Positions 17,204 to 26,355 of a stretch of DNA of 64,000 nucleotides are shown in pieces. The notes under the pieces were generated by a model. That model made no database searches, was not told the origin of the DNA, and saw only the letters and a program-made list of their open reading frames with translations. The translations under genes and the position numbers were made by a program. Position 1 is the stretch's first letter. The number at the start of each line of letters is the position of its first letter. Source of the DNA: Planctomycetota bacterium (GTDB lineage Bacteria; Planctomycetota; UBA1135; UBA2386). The stretch spans positions 1 to 64,000 of the forward strand of contig JAEUHR010000020.1 in the NCBI GenBank assembly GCA_016794425.1, written 5' to 3'.

Positions 17204-20200
17204 ATGAGCGACGCACCGCCCTTCGTCCACCTGCACGTGCGCTCGCACTACAGCCTGCTGGCGGCGCCGAGCGAGGTCGGCGACCTCGTCGCGGCGGCCG
17301 CCGCCGACGGCCAGCCGGCGCTGGCGCTGACCGACAACGGCAACCTGTTCGGCGCGGTCGAGTTCTTCAAGGCGTGCAAGGCGAAGAACGTGCGGCCGAT
17401 CCTCGGCCAGACCACCTACGTCGCCGGCCGCACGCGCAAGGAGACCGCCGGCGCCGACAACCCGACCTACGACCTGACGCTGCTGGCCGCGTCCGACCGC
17501 GGCCTCGACAACCTGAAGAAGCTGTCGAGCCGCGCCTGGCTCGAAGGCTTCAGCTACCGGCCGCGCGTCGACCTCGAGGTGCTGCACGAACACCGCGAGG
17601 GCCTGATCGCGCTGTCGGGCACGGTGTCGTCGCAGATCGCGACCGCGGTGCAGCAGGGCGACATCGCGGCCGCGACCGCGACCGCGGCGCGGCTGCGCGA
17701 GCTGTTCGGCGCCGACAACTTCTTCCTCGAAGTCGCCGAGACCGGCTTCGAGGCGCAGCACAAGGTCACCGCGGCGCTGCGGCGCATCGGCCACGAGCTC
17801 GGCATCCCGTGCGTCGCGACCAACGACGTGCACTACCTGAAGGCGGACGACTGGCTGGCGCAGGACATCATGCTCTGCATCCGCAGCGGCAAGACCGTCG
17901 CCGACCCGGCGCGGTTCCGCATGGGATCGCGCGAGCTGTTCCTGAAGAGCCGCGCGCAGATGGCCGCCGCGTTCGCCGACTGGCCCGAAGCGCTTCAGGC
18001 GACGGTCGCGATCGCCGAACGGTGCCAGGTGCAGATGGAGTTCGGCGTCTACCACCTGCCGGTGTTCCAGCCGGCCGACGGCTCGACGCCGGACGCCTTC
18101 TTCGAGCGGCTGTGCCGCGCCGGCGCGGTGCGGCGCTACGGCGCGATCGGGCCCGAGATCGAACAGCGGCTCGCCTACGAGATCGGCGTGATCCGCAAGC
18201 TCGGCTTCGTCAGCTACTTCCTGATCGTGCAGGACTTCATCGGCAAGGCGCGCGAGATGGGCATCCCGGTCGGCCCGGGCCGCGGCTCGGCGGCCGGCTC
18301 GATCGTCGCCTACTGCCTCGGCATCACCGACGTCTGCCCGCTGCGCTACGCGCTGCTGTTCGAGCGCTTCCTGAACCCGGGCCGCGTGTCGATGCCGGAC
18401 ATCGACATCGACTTCTGCGGCCACCGCCGCGACGAGATCATCCAGTACGTGCGGCAGAAGTACGGCGACGACTGCGTCTGCCAGATCATCACGTTCGGCA
18501 CGATGGCGAGCCGCGGCGTGCTGCGCGACGTCGGCCGCGTGCTCGACTTCCCGATCCCGGACGTCGACAAGCTGTGCAAGAAGGTGCCGCAGGGCCCGGG
18601 CGCGTCGCTGTCGGCGGCGCTCGAGAGCGACGCCGAGCTGAAGCAGATCCGCGACAGCTCGCCCCAGTACCAGCGGCTGTTCGACCTGTCGCTGAAGCTC
18701 GAAGGGCTCGCGCGCCACTCGTCGATCCACGCCGCCGGCGTCGTGATCGCCGACCGCCCGCTGCGCGACTACGTGCCGCTGGCCAAGAACGGCGACGACG
18801 TGATCACGCAGTGGCAGATGACCGAACTCGAGGAAGTCGGCCTGCTGAAGATGGACTTCCTCGGCCTGAAGACGCTGACGATCCTGCAGGAAGGCGTCCG
18901 GCTCGTGAAGGAGGTGCACGGCATCGACGTCGACCTCGGCAAGTTGCCGCTCGACGATCCGAAGACCTACGCGCTGATGGCACGCGGCGAGACCCAGGGC
19001 GTGTTCCAGCTCGAATCGGGCGGCATGCGCGAGCTGCTGACGCGGCTGAAGCCCGACACGTTCGAGGACGTGATCGCCGTGCTCGCGCTCTATCGCCCCG
19101 GACCGCTCGGTTCGGGCATGGTGGACATGTTCGTGCGCCGCAAGCACGGCGAGGAGAAGACCGTCTACCCGCACGCGGACACGGCGACGGTGCTCGAGCC
19201 GACCTACGGCGTCATCGTCTACCAGGAACAGGTCATGCAGATCTCGAACATCATCGGGGGTTTCTCGATGAGCGAGGCCGACAACCTGCGCAAAGCGATG
19301 GGCAAGAAGAAGCCCGAGGTGATGGCGAAGTTCAAGGACCAGTTCGTCGCCGGCGCCAAGGAGCGCGGCTACGCCGAGAAGTTCGCGCGCGAGCTGTTCG
19401 AGACGATGGAGTACTTCGCCGGCTACGGCTTCAACAAGTCGCACTCGACCGCCTACGCGCTGGTCACCTACCAGACCGCGTGGCTGAAGGCGCACTACCC
19501 GATCGAGTTCACGGCCGCGAATCTGACCGTCGAGTCGGGCAACAGCGACAAGATCAAGGAGTTCGTCGACGAGGCCCGGCGCGCCGGCATGCAGATCCTG
19601 CTGCCGAACGTGAACCGCTCGCAGCGCTGGTTCGGCGTCGAGCAGGGCGCGATCCGCTACGGCCTCGGCGCGATCAAGGGCGTCGGCGCGCGCACCGCCG
19701 ATGCGATCGCCGACGAGCGCCGCCGCGGCGGCGAGTTCGGTTCGCTCGAGGACCTGTGTGAACGGCTCGACGGCACGCTGCTGAACAAGACCGCGCTCGA
19801 GGCGATGGTGCAGGCCGGCGCGTTCGACGGCCTCGGCCGCACGCGCGCCGCCGACTTCGCGGCGATCGAACCGGCGCTGCGCGCGTCGGCCTCGGCGCGC
19901 GAGGACCGGCGCCGCGGCCAGAAGCTGCTTTTCGCGGCGCCGCCGGTCGCCGCCGCCCCGACCGATGCCGGCAGCGCGTTGTGGCCCGAACACGAACGGC
20001 TGGCGCGCGAGAAGGAAGCGCTCGGCTTCTACCTGTCCGGCCATCCGTTCGAGAAGCGCGGCGCGTTCCTGCGCCGCATCGCCGGCCAGACCACCGCGTC
20101 GCTGGCGACGACCGAGCCCGGCTCGTCGGTGCGGATCGCCGGCATGGTCAGCAGCGTGCGCGTGATGCCGATCAAGAACGGACCCAACGCCGGCAAGAAG

Positions 20201-20629
20201 ATGGCGCGGTTCGTGCTCGAGGACCTCGACGGCCAGGTGCCGGTGACGTGCTTCGCGCGCGCGTTCGAGAGCGCGAAGGACCGCATCGTCGAGGACGCGA
20301 TCGTGTTCCTCAGCGGCCGCCTCGACGCCAAGAGCGAGGAGCGCGCGCTGCTGCTCGACCAGATCGAACCGGCCGCCGAGGTCGTGCGCCGCGAGGTCGC
20401 CGGCCTCGTGCTCTACCTGCAGGGCAACCTCGCGACCGAAGGCAACCTGGCGCGCATCCTCGAGGTCGTCGAACGGCACCGCGGCCAGCAGCACCTGCAC
20501 CTCGACGTCGACGACGGCGCCAACTGCTTCCGCGTGCGGTCGGAGACCGGCGTGCGCGTCAGCGACGATCTGCTCGACGACCTGGCGCTGCTGGTCGGGC
20601 CCGACAACATGTCGTTCACGCGCTCCTGA
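17204..20629 (+). CDS. dnaE: DNA polymerase III subunit alpha
   Basis: Replicative polymerase of 1141 residues, close to the usual length of DnaE1. The N-terminal PHP domain starts with HLHVRSHYS (His9, His11). The polymerase active site is PDIDIDF with Asp399 and Asp401, after GPGRGSAAGS. FNKSHSTAYA lies in the fingers, a helix-hairpin-helix region near residue 820 includes IKGVGARTADAI, and an OB domain (VRIAGMVSSVR) lies near residue 980. There is no 3'-5' exonuclease domain, so it is not PolC. I chose ATG 17204 over GTG 17195, since the latter adds three residues and sits too near the -10. With dnaX the window holds two replisome genes, not adjacent. Confidence 0.97.
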   Translation: MSDAPPFVHLHVRSHYSLLAAPSEVGDLVAAAAADGQPALALTDNGNLFGAVEFFKACKAKNVRPILGQTTYVAGRTRKETAGADNPTYDLTLLAASDRGLDNLKKLSSRAWLEGFSYRPRVDLEVLHEHREGLIALSGTVSSQIATAVQQGDIAAATATAARLRELFGADNFFLEVAETGFEAQHKVTAALRRIGHELGIPCVATNDVHYLKADDWLAQDIMLCIRSGKTVADPARFRMGSRELFLKSRAQMAAAFADWPEALQATVAIAERCQVQMEFGVYHLPVFQPADGSTPDAFFERLCRAGAVRRYGAIGPEIEQRLAYEIGVIRKLGFVSYFLIVQDFIGKAREMGIPVGPGRGSAAGSIVAYCLGITDVCPLRYALLFERFLNPGRVSMPDIDIDFCGHRRDEIIQYVRQKYGDDCVCQIITFGTMASRGVLRDVGRVLDFPIPDVDKLCKKVPQGPGASLSAALESDAELKQIRDSSPQYQRLFDLSLKLEGLARHSSIHAAGVVIADRPLRDYVPLAKNGDDVITQWQMTELEEVGLLKMDFLGLKTLTILQEGVRLVKEVHGIDVDLGKLPLDDPKTYALMARGETQGVFQLESGGMRELLTRLKPDTFEDVIAVLALYRPGPLGSGMVDMFVRRKHGEEKTVYPHADTATVLEPTYGVIVYQEQVMQISNIIGGFSMSEADNLRKAMGKKKPEVMAKFKDQFVAGAKERGYAEKFARELFETMEYFAGYGFNKSHSTAYALVTYQTAWLKAHYPIEFTAANLTVESGNSDKIKEFVDEARRAGMQILLPNVNRSQRWFGVEQGAIRYGLGAIKGVGARTADAIADERRRGGEFGSLEDLCERLDGTLLNKTALEAMVQAGAFDGLGRTRAADFAAIEPALRASASAREDRRRGQKLLFAAPPVAAAPTDAGSALWPEHERLAREKEALGFYLSGHPFEKRGAFLRRIAGQTTASLATTEPGSSVRIAGMVSSVRVMPIKNGPNAGKKMARFVLEDLDGQVPVTCFARAFESAKDRIVEDAIVFLSGRLDAKSEERALLLDQIEPAAEVVRREVAGLVLYLQGNLATEGNLARILEVVERHRGQQHLHLDVDDGANCFRVRSETGVRVSDDLLDDLALLVGPDNMSFTRS

Positions 20630-20704
20630 CCGTCGCGGGGCCGCCCCCCGATTGCGCCGCCGTGCCATCGGTAGGACGATCCGGGCCTCGTCCAGGAGGT
20701 TCCC

Positions 20705-22417
20705 ATGCGCTCTCGTGCCTGCCGCGCTCTCGCCGCGGTCGCCTGCCTGTCGTTCGGACTGACGCCCGCGTTCGCGCAGCTGCCGCAACTGGTCGCCGAC
20801 ACCGCGCCTGGTCCTGCCGGTTCGATGCCCTACGGCGTCACGCACTTCGGCCGCTTCGTGCTCTACGGCGCCGACGACGGCACCAGCGGCATCGAGCCAT
20901 GGATCTCGGACGGCACGCCGGCCGGCACGTTCCGCCTCGGTGACCTGAATCCGGGACCGATGTCCAGCTACCCGGGCTACTTCACGGTGTTCGGGTCCGC
21001 GGTGTTGTTCCAGGCCTACGTGCTGCCGTTCGGCCACGAGACCTGGATCACCGACGGCACCGCGGTCGGGACGCAGCTGCTGGTCGATCTGGCACCGGGG
21101 CTGATGAACAGCAACCCGCACGGCTTCGTGGTCTTCCGCGACCGCGTGCTGTTCGTGGCCAGCAACGGCAGCGGCGAGCGCGTCTGGCAGACCGACGGCA
21201 CGGCGGCCGGCACGGTGCCGCACCCGGTCGTACCGGCGAACGCGGCCCTCGTCGGTGTCTTCGGCCACCGGCTCTGCTACACGCGCCGCAGCGGCAACCT
21301 GCACGAGTTCTGGCTCTGGGACGGCGTCGCGGCGCCGGTGCAGTTCGCGAGCTTCGCGCAGGTCGCATCGATGCCCGAGCCCTACGTGCTCGGCGAGTTC
21401 GGTGATCGGATCCTGTTCGTGCCGCCGCCGACCGCCGGCGCGCAGATCTGGAGCTCCGACGGCACCGCCGCGAGCAACACGCCGATCACGCAGCCGGCTG
21501 CACGCATCCGCCAGCACGTCGCGATGGGCGGCGCGGTCTACTACCTGGCGGAGAGCTACTTCAACACCGTGGAGCTGCGCGCGACCGACGGCACGCTCGC
21601 GAGCGACCGCGGCGTCGCGCAGTTCGCGAACTGGTACTCGCTGGTCGCATCGGCGGACCGGCTGTTCCTGCTCGGCGCGGTGCCGAACCCGTTCCCGATA
21701 CCGGGGTCGCAGGCCCCGGAGAGGCTGTGGGTCAGCGACGGCTCGACCGCCGGCACGACCGTGCTCTCGACGACGCTGACCGGCGTGCGCGCCATGACGC
21801 CCGTCGGTTCGCGGCAGATCGCCTTCGTGGCGCGCGAGGCGGCGACCGGTGACGAACTGTGGCGCAGCGACGGCACCGTCGCCGGCACCACGCGCCTCAC
21901 CGACCTGAGCGCTGGCGCCGCGTCGACGATCGGCGCCCTCGCGCACGAGTCCTACGGCGGCGGTCGCCTGTGGTTCGCCGGCGACGACGGTGTCCACGGC
22001 ACCGAGCTCTACACGCTGCACACCGGCGCCGGCAACGTGGCGCTGGGCCACGGCTGCGGTGGTGCCGTGGAACTGCGGCTGCAGGCCACCGACCCGGTGC
22101 TCGGCGCCGCGCTGACGCTGTACGGCCGCGGTGCGACCGCTTCGGCGCCCGGACTGGTCGCCATCACGCCCCCGGCCGCCGTGCCGAACTTCGTGGTGCC
22201 CGGGTGCCTCGTGCACGTCGACCTGTCGGTGCCGGCGATCCTGTGGCCGTTCACGGCCGACCCGGCCGGCACGTTCACGGCCCCGCCGTTGCCGGTGCCG
22301 AATGCGGCGTTCCTGGACGGCGTCGTGTTCGCCGCACAGGCCGTCAGCCCGTGGCCCGGTGCGCCGCTGTTCGATCTGGCGTTGAGCGGCGGCGTCCTGC
22401 TGACGCTCGGCCAGTAG
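20705..22417 (+). CDS. Secreted ELWxSDGT-repeat beta-propeller-like protein with the shared C-terminal module
   Basis: Protein of 570 residues with a signal peptide (cut after TPAFA) and AGGAGG just before the ATG. The body is made of about ten imperfect repeats of 40-60 residues whose core reads WxSDGTxAGT, as in PWISDGTPAGT, WITDGTAVGT, WQTDGTAAGT and LWRSDGTVAGT; this pattern is the hyalin/ELWxxDGT type and should form beta-propeller blades. The last 128 residues (22031-22414) are a separate module with GHGCGG and, 50 residues on, PGCLV, that also ends two other proteins in this window. Function unknown; an extracellular or surface structural role is inference. Confidence 0.75.
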   Translation: MRSRACRALAAVACLSFGLTPAFAQLPQLVADTAPGPAGSMPYGVTHFGRFVLYGADDGTSGIEPWISDGTPAGTFRLGDLNPGPMSSYPGYFTVFGSAVLFQAYVLPFGHETWITDGTAVGTQLLVDLAPGLMNSNPHGFVVFRDRVLFVASNGSGERVWQTDGTAAGTVPHPVVPANAALVGVFGHRLCYTRRSGNLHEFWLWDGVAAPVQFASFAQVASMPEPYVLGEFGDRILFVPPPTAGAQIWSSDGTAASNTPITQPAARIRQHVAMGGAVYYLAESYFNTVELRATDGTLASDRGVAQFANWYSLVASADRLFLLGAVPNPFPIPGSQAPERLWVSDGSTAGTTVLSTTLTGVRAMTPVGSRQIAFVAREAATGDELWRSDGTVAGTTRLTDLSAGAASTIGALAHESYGGGRLWFAGDDGVHGTELYTLHTGAGNVALGHGCGGAVELRLQATDPVLGAALTLYGRGATASAPGLVAITPPAAVPNFVVPGCLVHVDLSVPAILWPFTADPAGTFTAPPLPVPNAAFLDGVVFAAQAVSPWPGAPLFDLALSGGVLLTLGQ

Positions 22418-22517
22418 CCGGTAGCGAGAGGTGGATCGGATGCAACGCTGCTGCGTTCACGGGCTCCTGACCGGGCCTTGGTCGCCGCCACACGGTGGGC
22501 GGTTCGTTGGGCAGGCC

Positions 22518-23726
22518 ATGCGTGCACCATGCCCCGTCCGCCCGCCTTCGATCGCCGCACTGCTCGTGCTTCTCCTCGCGCCGGTCCTGCACGCGCAGGA
22601 TCCGCCCGCGGCCCCACCACCGCGCACGGCATTGGCACTGCAGCAGGACTTCGTGCAGATCGCGGCGCAGGTGTTCCCGAGCGTGGTCTCGGTGCGCACG
22701 TTCGTGCGCGGCGCGACGCCGGCCCCCGCGACGAAGGAAGCCGCTGCCGCCCTGGCGGCGCAGTCGGGATGGGTCGCCGCGCCGTCGAGTGAACGCGACT
22801 ACCCGGGCTTCCGGCCCCACCGCCATGCTTCGGGCTTCTTCGTCGCCGCCGGCGACGCGGAAGGCGAAGTGCTGACCACGCTGACCGCGCTGCGGGTGGA
22901 CGGTGAGCAGCTCGCCGACCTGGTCGAAGTCGAGACGATGGACGGACAGCGCATGCTGGCCGACGTCGTCGGCATCGAGCCGACTCTGCGCCTCGCCGTG
23001 CTGCGCTGCGCCGTGTTCCCGAGCTGGGCGAAGCCGTCGATGCGCCCGCTGCGGTTCGGCGACAGCGACACCGTGCCGGTCGGCGCCTGGATGCTCGGGT
23101 TCGGCGACCCGCTCGGCCCCGAACGGTTCCTCGGCACCGGGCTGCTGGTCGCGAAGCCGTCGCGGGACTGCTACCAGGAACTGCTGAGTGCGACCTACAT
23201 GCAGGCGACGATGCTGGTGCCGCCGGACGCCGAGGGCGGTCCGCTGGTCGACCTCGACGGCAACGTGGTCGGCATCCTGGCGCGCCTCGACGTCGGCGGC
23301 GCGGGCCAGGCCGCTGGCCTCGGCAGCGCTTGGGCGTTGCCGAGCAAGATCCTGCAGGGCCTGTACGAGTCGATCCGCGTCGCCGGCACCACCCGGTCGC
23401 CGTGGCTCGGACTGTCGGTGATGAGCCGCGCCGAGATCGCGACCACGCGTGGCCTGCCGGCGTTCACGGCCATGAAGAAGCCGAACCACGGCATCCTGAT
23501 CGAGAACGTGTTCGCGCCGAGTCCCGCCGCCACGGCCGGCATCCGGCCCGACGACTTCCTGACCCACTTCGCCGGCGTGCAGATCCACGCGCCGGTCGAC
23601 TTCCAGCGGCAGCTCTACCTCGCCGGCGTCGGCGCCGCGGTCGAGCTGAAGATGTTCCGCGACGGCCGCGAGTACACCGCGACCGTGACGATCGAGCCGC
23701 GGCCGGCGGCGGCGCAGCCGCGCTGA
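22518..23726 (+). CDS. HtrA/DegP-like pseudoprotease with PDZ domain, exported
   Basis: Protein of 402 residues from ATG 22518, which gives a clean signal peptide ending at VLHAQ; upstream GTG/ATG codons would bury it. Residues about 50-290 align with the trypsin-like domain of HtrA proteases: EVLTTLTALR stands where ILTNNHVV is expected, RLAVL replaces DLAVL, PLRFGDSD and GFGDPLG match, and DAEGGPLV replaces GNSGGPLV. Catalytic His, Asp and Ser thus become Thr123, Arg158 and Glu239. A PDZ domain follows (about 300-395) with PWLGLSV and SPAATAGIRPDDFL. No frameshift is visible. Likely a non-catalytic periplasmic scaffold or chaperone; the partner is unknown. Confidence 0.85.
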   Translation: MRAPCPVRPPSIAALLVLLLAPVLHAQDPPAAPPPRTALALQQDFVQIAAQVFPSVVSVRTFVRGATPAPATKEAAAALAAQSGWVAAPSSERDYPGFRPHRHASGFFVAAGDAEGEVLTTLTALRVDGEQLADLVEVETMDGQRMLADVVGIEPTLRLAVLRCAVFPSWAKPSMRPLRFGDSDTVPVGAWMLGFGDPLGPERFLGTGLLVAKPSRDCYQELLSATYMQATMLVPPDAEGGPLVDLDGNVVGILARLDVGGAGQAAGLGSAWALPSKILQGLYESIRVAGTTRSPWLGLSVMSRAEIATTRGLPAFTAMKKPNHGILIENVFAPSPAATAGIRPDDFLTHFAGVQIHAPVDFQRQLYLAGVGAAVELKMFRDGREYTATVTIEPRPAAAQPR

Positions 23727-23736
23727 ACCGCGGCGG

Positions 23737-25101
23737 TCACAGCGAGCGCAGGAACGCCAGCAGCTCGTCGCGCTGCGCCCGCGGCGCGAGGCGGAACCGC
23801 TCGCGCGCCGGCTCGGCTTCGCCGCCGTGCCAGAGCACGGCTTCGGCCAGACCACGGGCCCGGCCGTCGTGCAGCAGCCGTTCGTGCCCGTTGACGACCG
23901 GCACGAGACCGAGGCCCCACAGCGGCGGCGTGCGCCATTCCGCCGGTGACGCGCTGCCGTCGTGCTTGCCGTCGGCGAGACCCGGCCCCAGGTCGTGCAG
24001 CAGGAGGTCGGTGTAGGGCCGGATGGTCTGGCCGCCGAACGCTGCATGGAACGCGACCGGCCCGGTGAGCCACTCGGGCACGTGGCAGGCGGCGCAGCCG
24101 AACGCGGCGAAGTGGGCGCGACCGGCGGCGACCGCCGGCGCCTCGGCGTCGCGCGGAGCCGGCACGGCCAGCGTGCGGGCATAGAACACCACGCGATCGA
24201 GCTGGAGGTCGCCGATCTCCGGCGTGCCGCCGTTCGGCGCCGTGATCCGACGGCGCTGGGGCTCGGTCAGCGGCTCGTGCGGATGCAGGCTCGAGGTCAC
24301 CCCCATGTCGTGCACGAACGCGCCGGCGGTCTGCGCGTGCACGGTGGGCTGCGTGGCCTTCCAGCCGAACCGCCCGAGGACGTCGCCGGCGAGCCGGTGC
24401 GCGCGGCCGGAGATGCCGTCGCCGTCGCGGTCGTCGGGATCCTCGAGCGCCAGCAGTGCCGCCGCGGGGATCGCCTCGAGCAGACCGAGACCGACCAGAT
24501 GCGGCGCGGTGCGGCCGCCGAACACGACGTCGGCGCCGAGCGGACCATCGCCGAGTTCGCTGAGGGCGTAGCGCGGTGCCAGCAGCTCGAACGCTTCCCC
24601 GTCGCCGTAGCGACCGGTGCTGGCCACCCACTCGATCTCGACGCGGGCCTCGGCGGCAACGCCGGCGATCGCCGCATCCTGCACCTGCGTGCCGTAGGCC
24701 GGGTGCGGCCGATCCTCGCCATCTGGCTGCCGCACGCCGATGCGCACCAGCAGCCCGTGCCGTTCCGCGTCGCCGGGTTCGGGCGGACGACTGCGGCCGT
24801 CGTGCAGGTGGCAACTGCTGCACGACCGCGCGTTGAACAACGGGCCGAGGCCGTCGAGGCCCGCCGCGCTGGCCGGCGCGGTGACCCAGTTGGCGCGGAA
24901 CAGGGCGTTGCCGACCGCGAAGGCCCGCCGGTCCTCGGCACCGAGCAGCGGCGACGGGAAGCTGAAGGCCTGGCGACCGGCATCGGCGACGGTGGCCGCG
25001 GCCCTCGGGACTGCCGCCGGAACGGCGTGCTGTGCGCCGACGGTGGCAGGCAGCGCCACCAGCGCCACGCACAGGACCAGACTCCGCCGGGACGGTTGCA
25101 T
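23737..25101 (-). CDS. Di-haem oxidoreductase, putative peroxidase (DUF1111/DHOR family)
   Basis: Exported c-type cytochrome of 454 residues, with a signal peptide ending near TVGAQ. Two haem sites are seen: CSSCH near residue 95 and CAACH near residue 335, plus an internal GKHDGS segment and conserved RTPPLWG near residue 395, as in the DHOR family. The start (ATG 25101) lies 4 bp after the stop of the imelysin gene, so the two are co-transcribed and probably work together in the periplasm. Such pairs occur near iron-uptake genes, suggesting a redox step coupled to iron or copper handling; this is context only. Confidence 0.87.
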   Translation of the reverse strand: MQPSRRSLVLCVALVALPATVGAQHAVPAAVPRAAATVADAGRQAFSFPSPLLGAEDRRAFAVGNALFRANWVTAPASAAGLDGLGPLFNARSCSSCHLHDGRSRPPEPGDAERHGLLVRIGVRQPDGEDRPHPAYGTQVQDAAIAGVAAEARVEIEWVASTGRYGDGEAFELLAPRYALSELGDGPLGADVVFGGRTAPHLVGLGLLEAIPAAALLALEDPDDRDGDGISGRAHRLAGDVLGRFGWKATQPTVHAQTAGAFVHDMGVTSSLHPHEPLTEPQRRRITAPNGGTPEIGDLQLDRVVFYARTLAVPAPRDAEAPAVAAGRAHFAAFGCAACHVPEWLTGPVAFHAAFGGQTIRPYTDLLLHDLGPGLADGKHDGSASPAEWRTPPLWGLGLVPVVNGHERLLHDGRARGLAEAVLWHGGEAEPARERFRLAPRAQRDELLAFLRSL

Positions 25102-25105
25102 GCGA

Positions 25106-26260
25106 TCAACCACCAGGCCGCATCGGCAGGTCGTGGCCGAGCAGGCGCCCGGCGATCGCGATCGCCTCGGCCTGGACATCGAGCGCCGCCATCGCGGCGC
25201 GGATCGCGGCGCGGCCCGGCGCGTCGTCGGCGCCCTGGAACGCCTGGTCGAACGGCGCCGGAATGGCCCGCATCGCCCGCGTCGTCGCCGCCAGCGCGTG
25301 CGCGAGGTGGTCGGCGATCGCGGCGTCGCGCGCGCGCACGAGGTCGAGCAGGCACGGCCCGTCGGGCCTGGCACGGCCACCGTCGAACACGGCGACGATG
25401 CCGAGCTGGTTCGCGACCAGGTCGAAGTGCGTGGTGTCGCTGAAGCACGAATGCTCCTGCTCCTGGTCCCGCGTCTCGTAGGCGACCGCGAGCCGTTCGC
25501 CGCACAGCTCGAACGCGGTCAGGATCGCGGTGCCGGTCAACATGCGCCGCACGGCGTCGTCCGGCGCGGCGACGAAGCGGCGGCGGAAGTTGTCGGCGTC
25601 CGGCGCCCAGTCCGCGACGAGCCGCTGCAGGTGCTCGACCAACGCCGCCGTGGCGAGCCGCAGGTAGGCGCCGCGCCGAACCGCCCGCGGATCGTGCTCG
25701 GTGACGTAGTCGGTGTGCGGGCGCCGGCCCGGCCCGTCGGCGTACGGATCCTGGCCCCACAGCAGGAACTCGATCGCGTGCCAGCCGACGCTGACGTTGG
25801 TCTCGCCACCACGTTCGTTGGCGGCCACCAGCAGCGCCTGGCTCAGGTTCGGGAAGGTCGTGCAGTCGTGCACGATGCCGGCCGTCGGGCGACCGATCAC
25901 GTGGTCGATGTAGGCCTCGTCGAGCGGCCAGGCGTTCAACAGCGGTTCGAGATCGTCGATCGGGCCGCCATGGAACCGCAGCGCTTCGCTGGCACCATAG
26001 ACCTGCCGCGCCTGCGTCCAGGTGCTGCGCGCTCCGTCGAGCGCGGCCGCACTCGGCGCCGCCAGCAGCGCGTCGACCGAGCGCTGCAGCTGGCGCGCAC
26101 CGGCCAGGCAATCGGTGTAGAGCGCATGGCAGTACGCGGCATGCCGTTCGGCAACGGCCGCGGCCGCGGTTGGGGCGCCGGCCGTGGTCGGCTGCTGGCC
26201 CGTCGCGACGGCGGCGGCACCGGCGAGGCAGAACGACAGGACAGCGAGGCGGCGGGGCAT
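25106..26260 (-). CDS. Imelysin family protein (iron-regulated, EfeO/IrpA-like)
   Basis: Protein of 384 residues with a signal peptide (after VATGQ). The family GxHxxE motif is present as GWHAIEFLLWG near residue 155, and a matching second-half signature is DTTHFDLVANQ. Imelysin proteins bind metal in the periplasm; despite the old name, peptidase activity is doubtful. The pairing with a di-haem cytochrome downstream resembles iron-acquisition loci. A TAGATT 10 bp before the ATG could be the -10 of a nearly leaderless mRNA, but I saw no convincing -35 and no Fur box. Confidence 0.88.
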   Translation of the reverse strand: MPRRLAVLSFCLAGAAAVATGQQPTTAGAPTAAAAVAERHAAYCHALYTDCLAGARQLQRSVDALLAAPSAAALDGARSTWTQARQVYGASEALRFHGGPIDDLEPLLNAWPLDEAYIDHVIGRPTAGIVHDCTTFPNLSQALLVAANERGGETNVSVGWHAIEFLLWGQDPYADGPGRRPHTDYVTEHDPRAVRRGAYLRLATAALVEHLQRLVADWAPDADNFRRRFVAAPDDAVRRMLTGTAILTAFELCGERLAVAYETRDQEQEHSCFSDTTHFDLVANQLGIVAVFDGGRARPDGPCLLDLVRARDAAIADHLAHALAATTRAMRAIPAPFDQAFQGADDAPGRAAIRAAMAALDVQAEAIAIAGRLLGHDLPMRPGG

Positions 26261-26355
26261 CGGGACCGAATCTACCGGGACGAAGGCGCGCCAGCCGGGC
26301 ACCAACCCGGCCGGCGCGTCCGGAGTGCCGCGGCGCGGCCGCCGCGGCAGCGCTG

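Noticed and set aside
20705..22417. The repeated WxSDGTxAGT motifs as DNA tandem repeats
   Set aside because: The repeats are protein-level; at the DNA level they are diverged and unequal in length.
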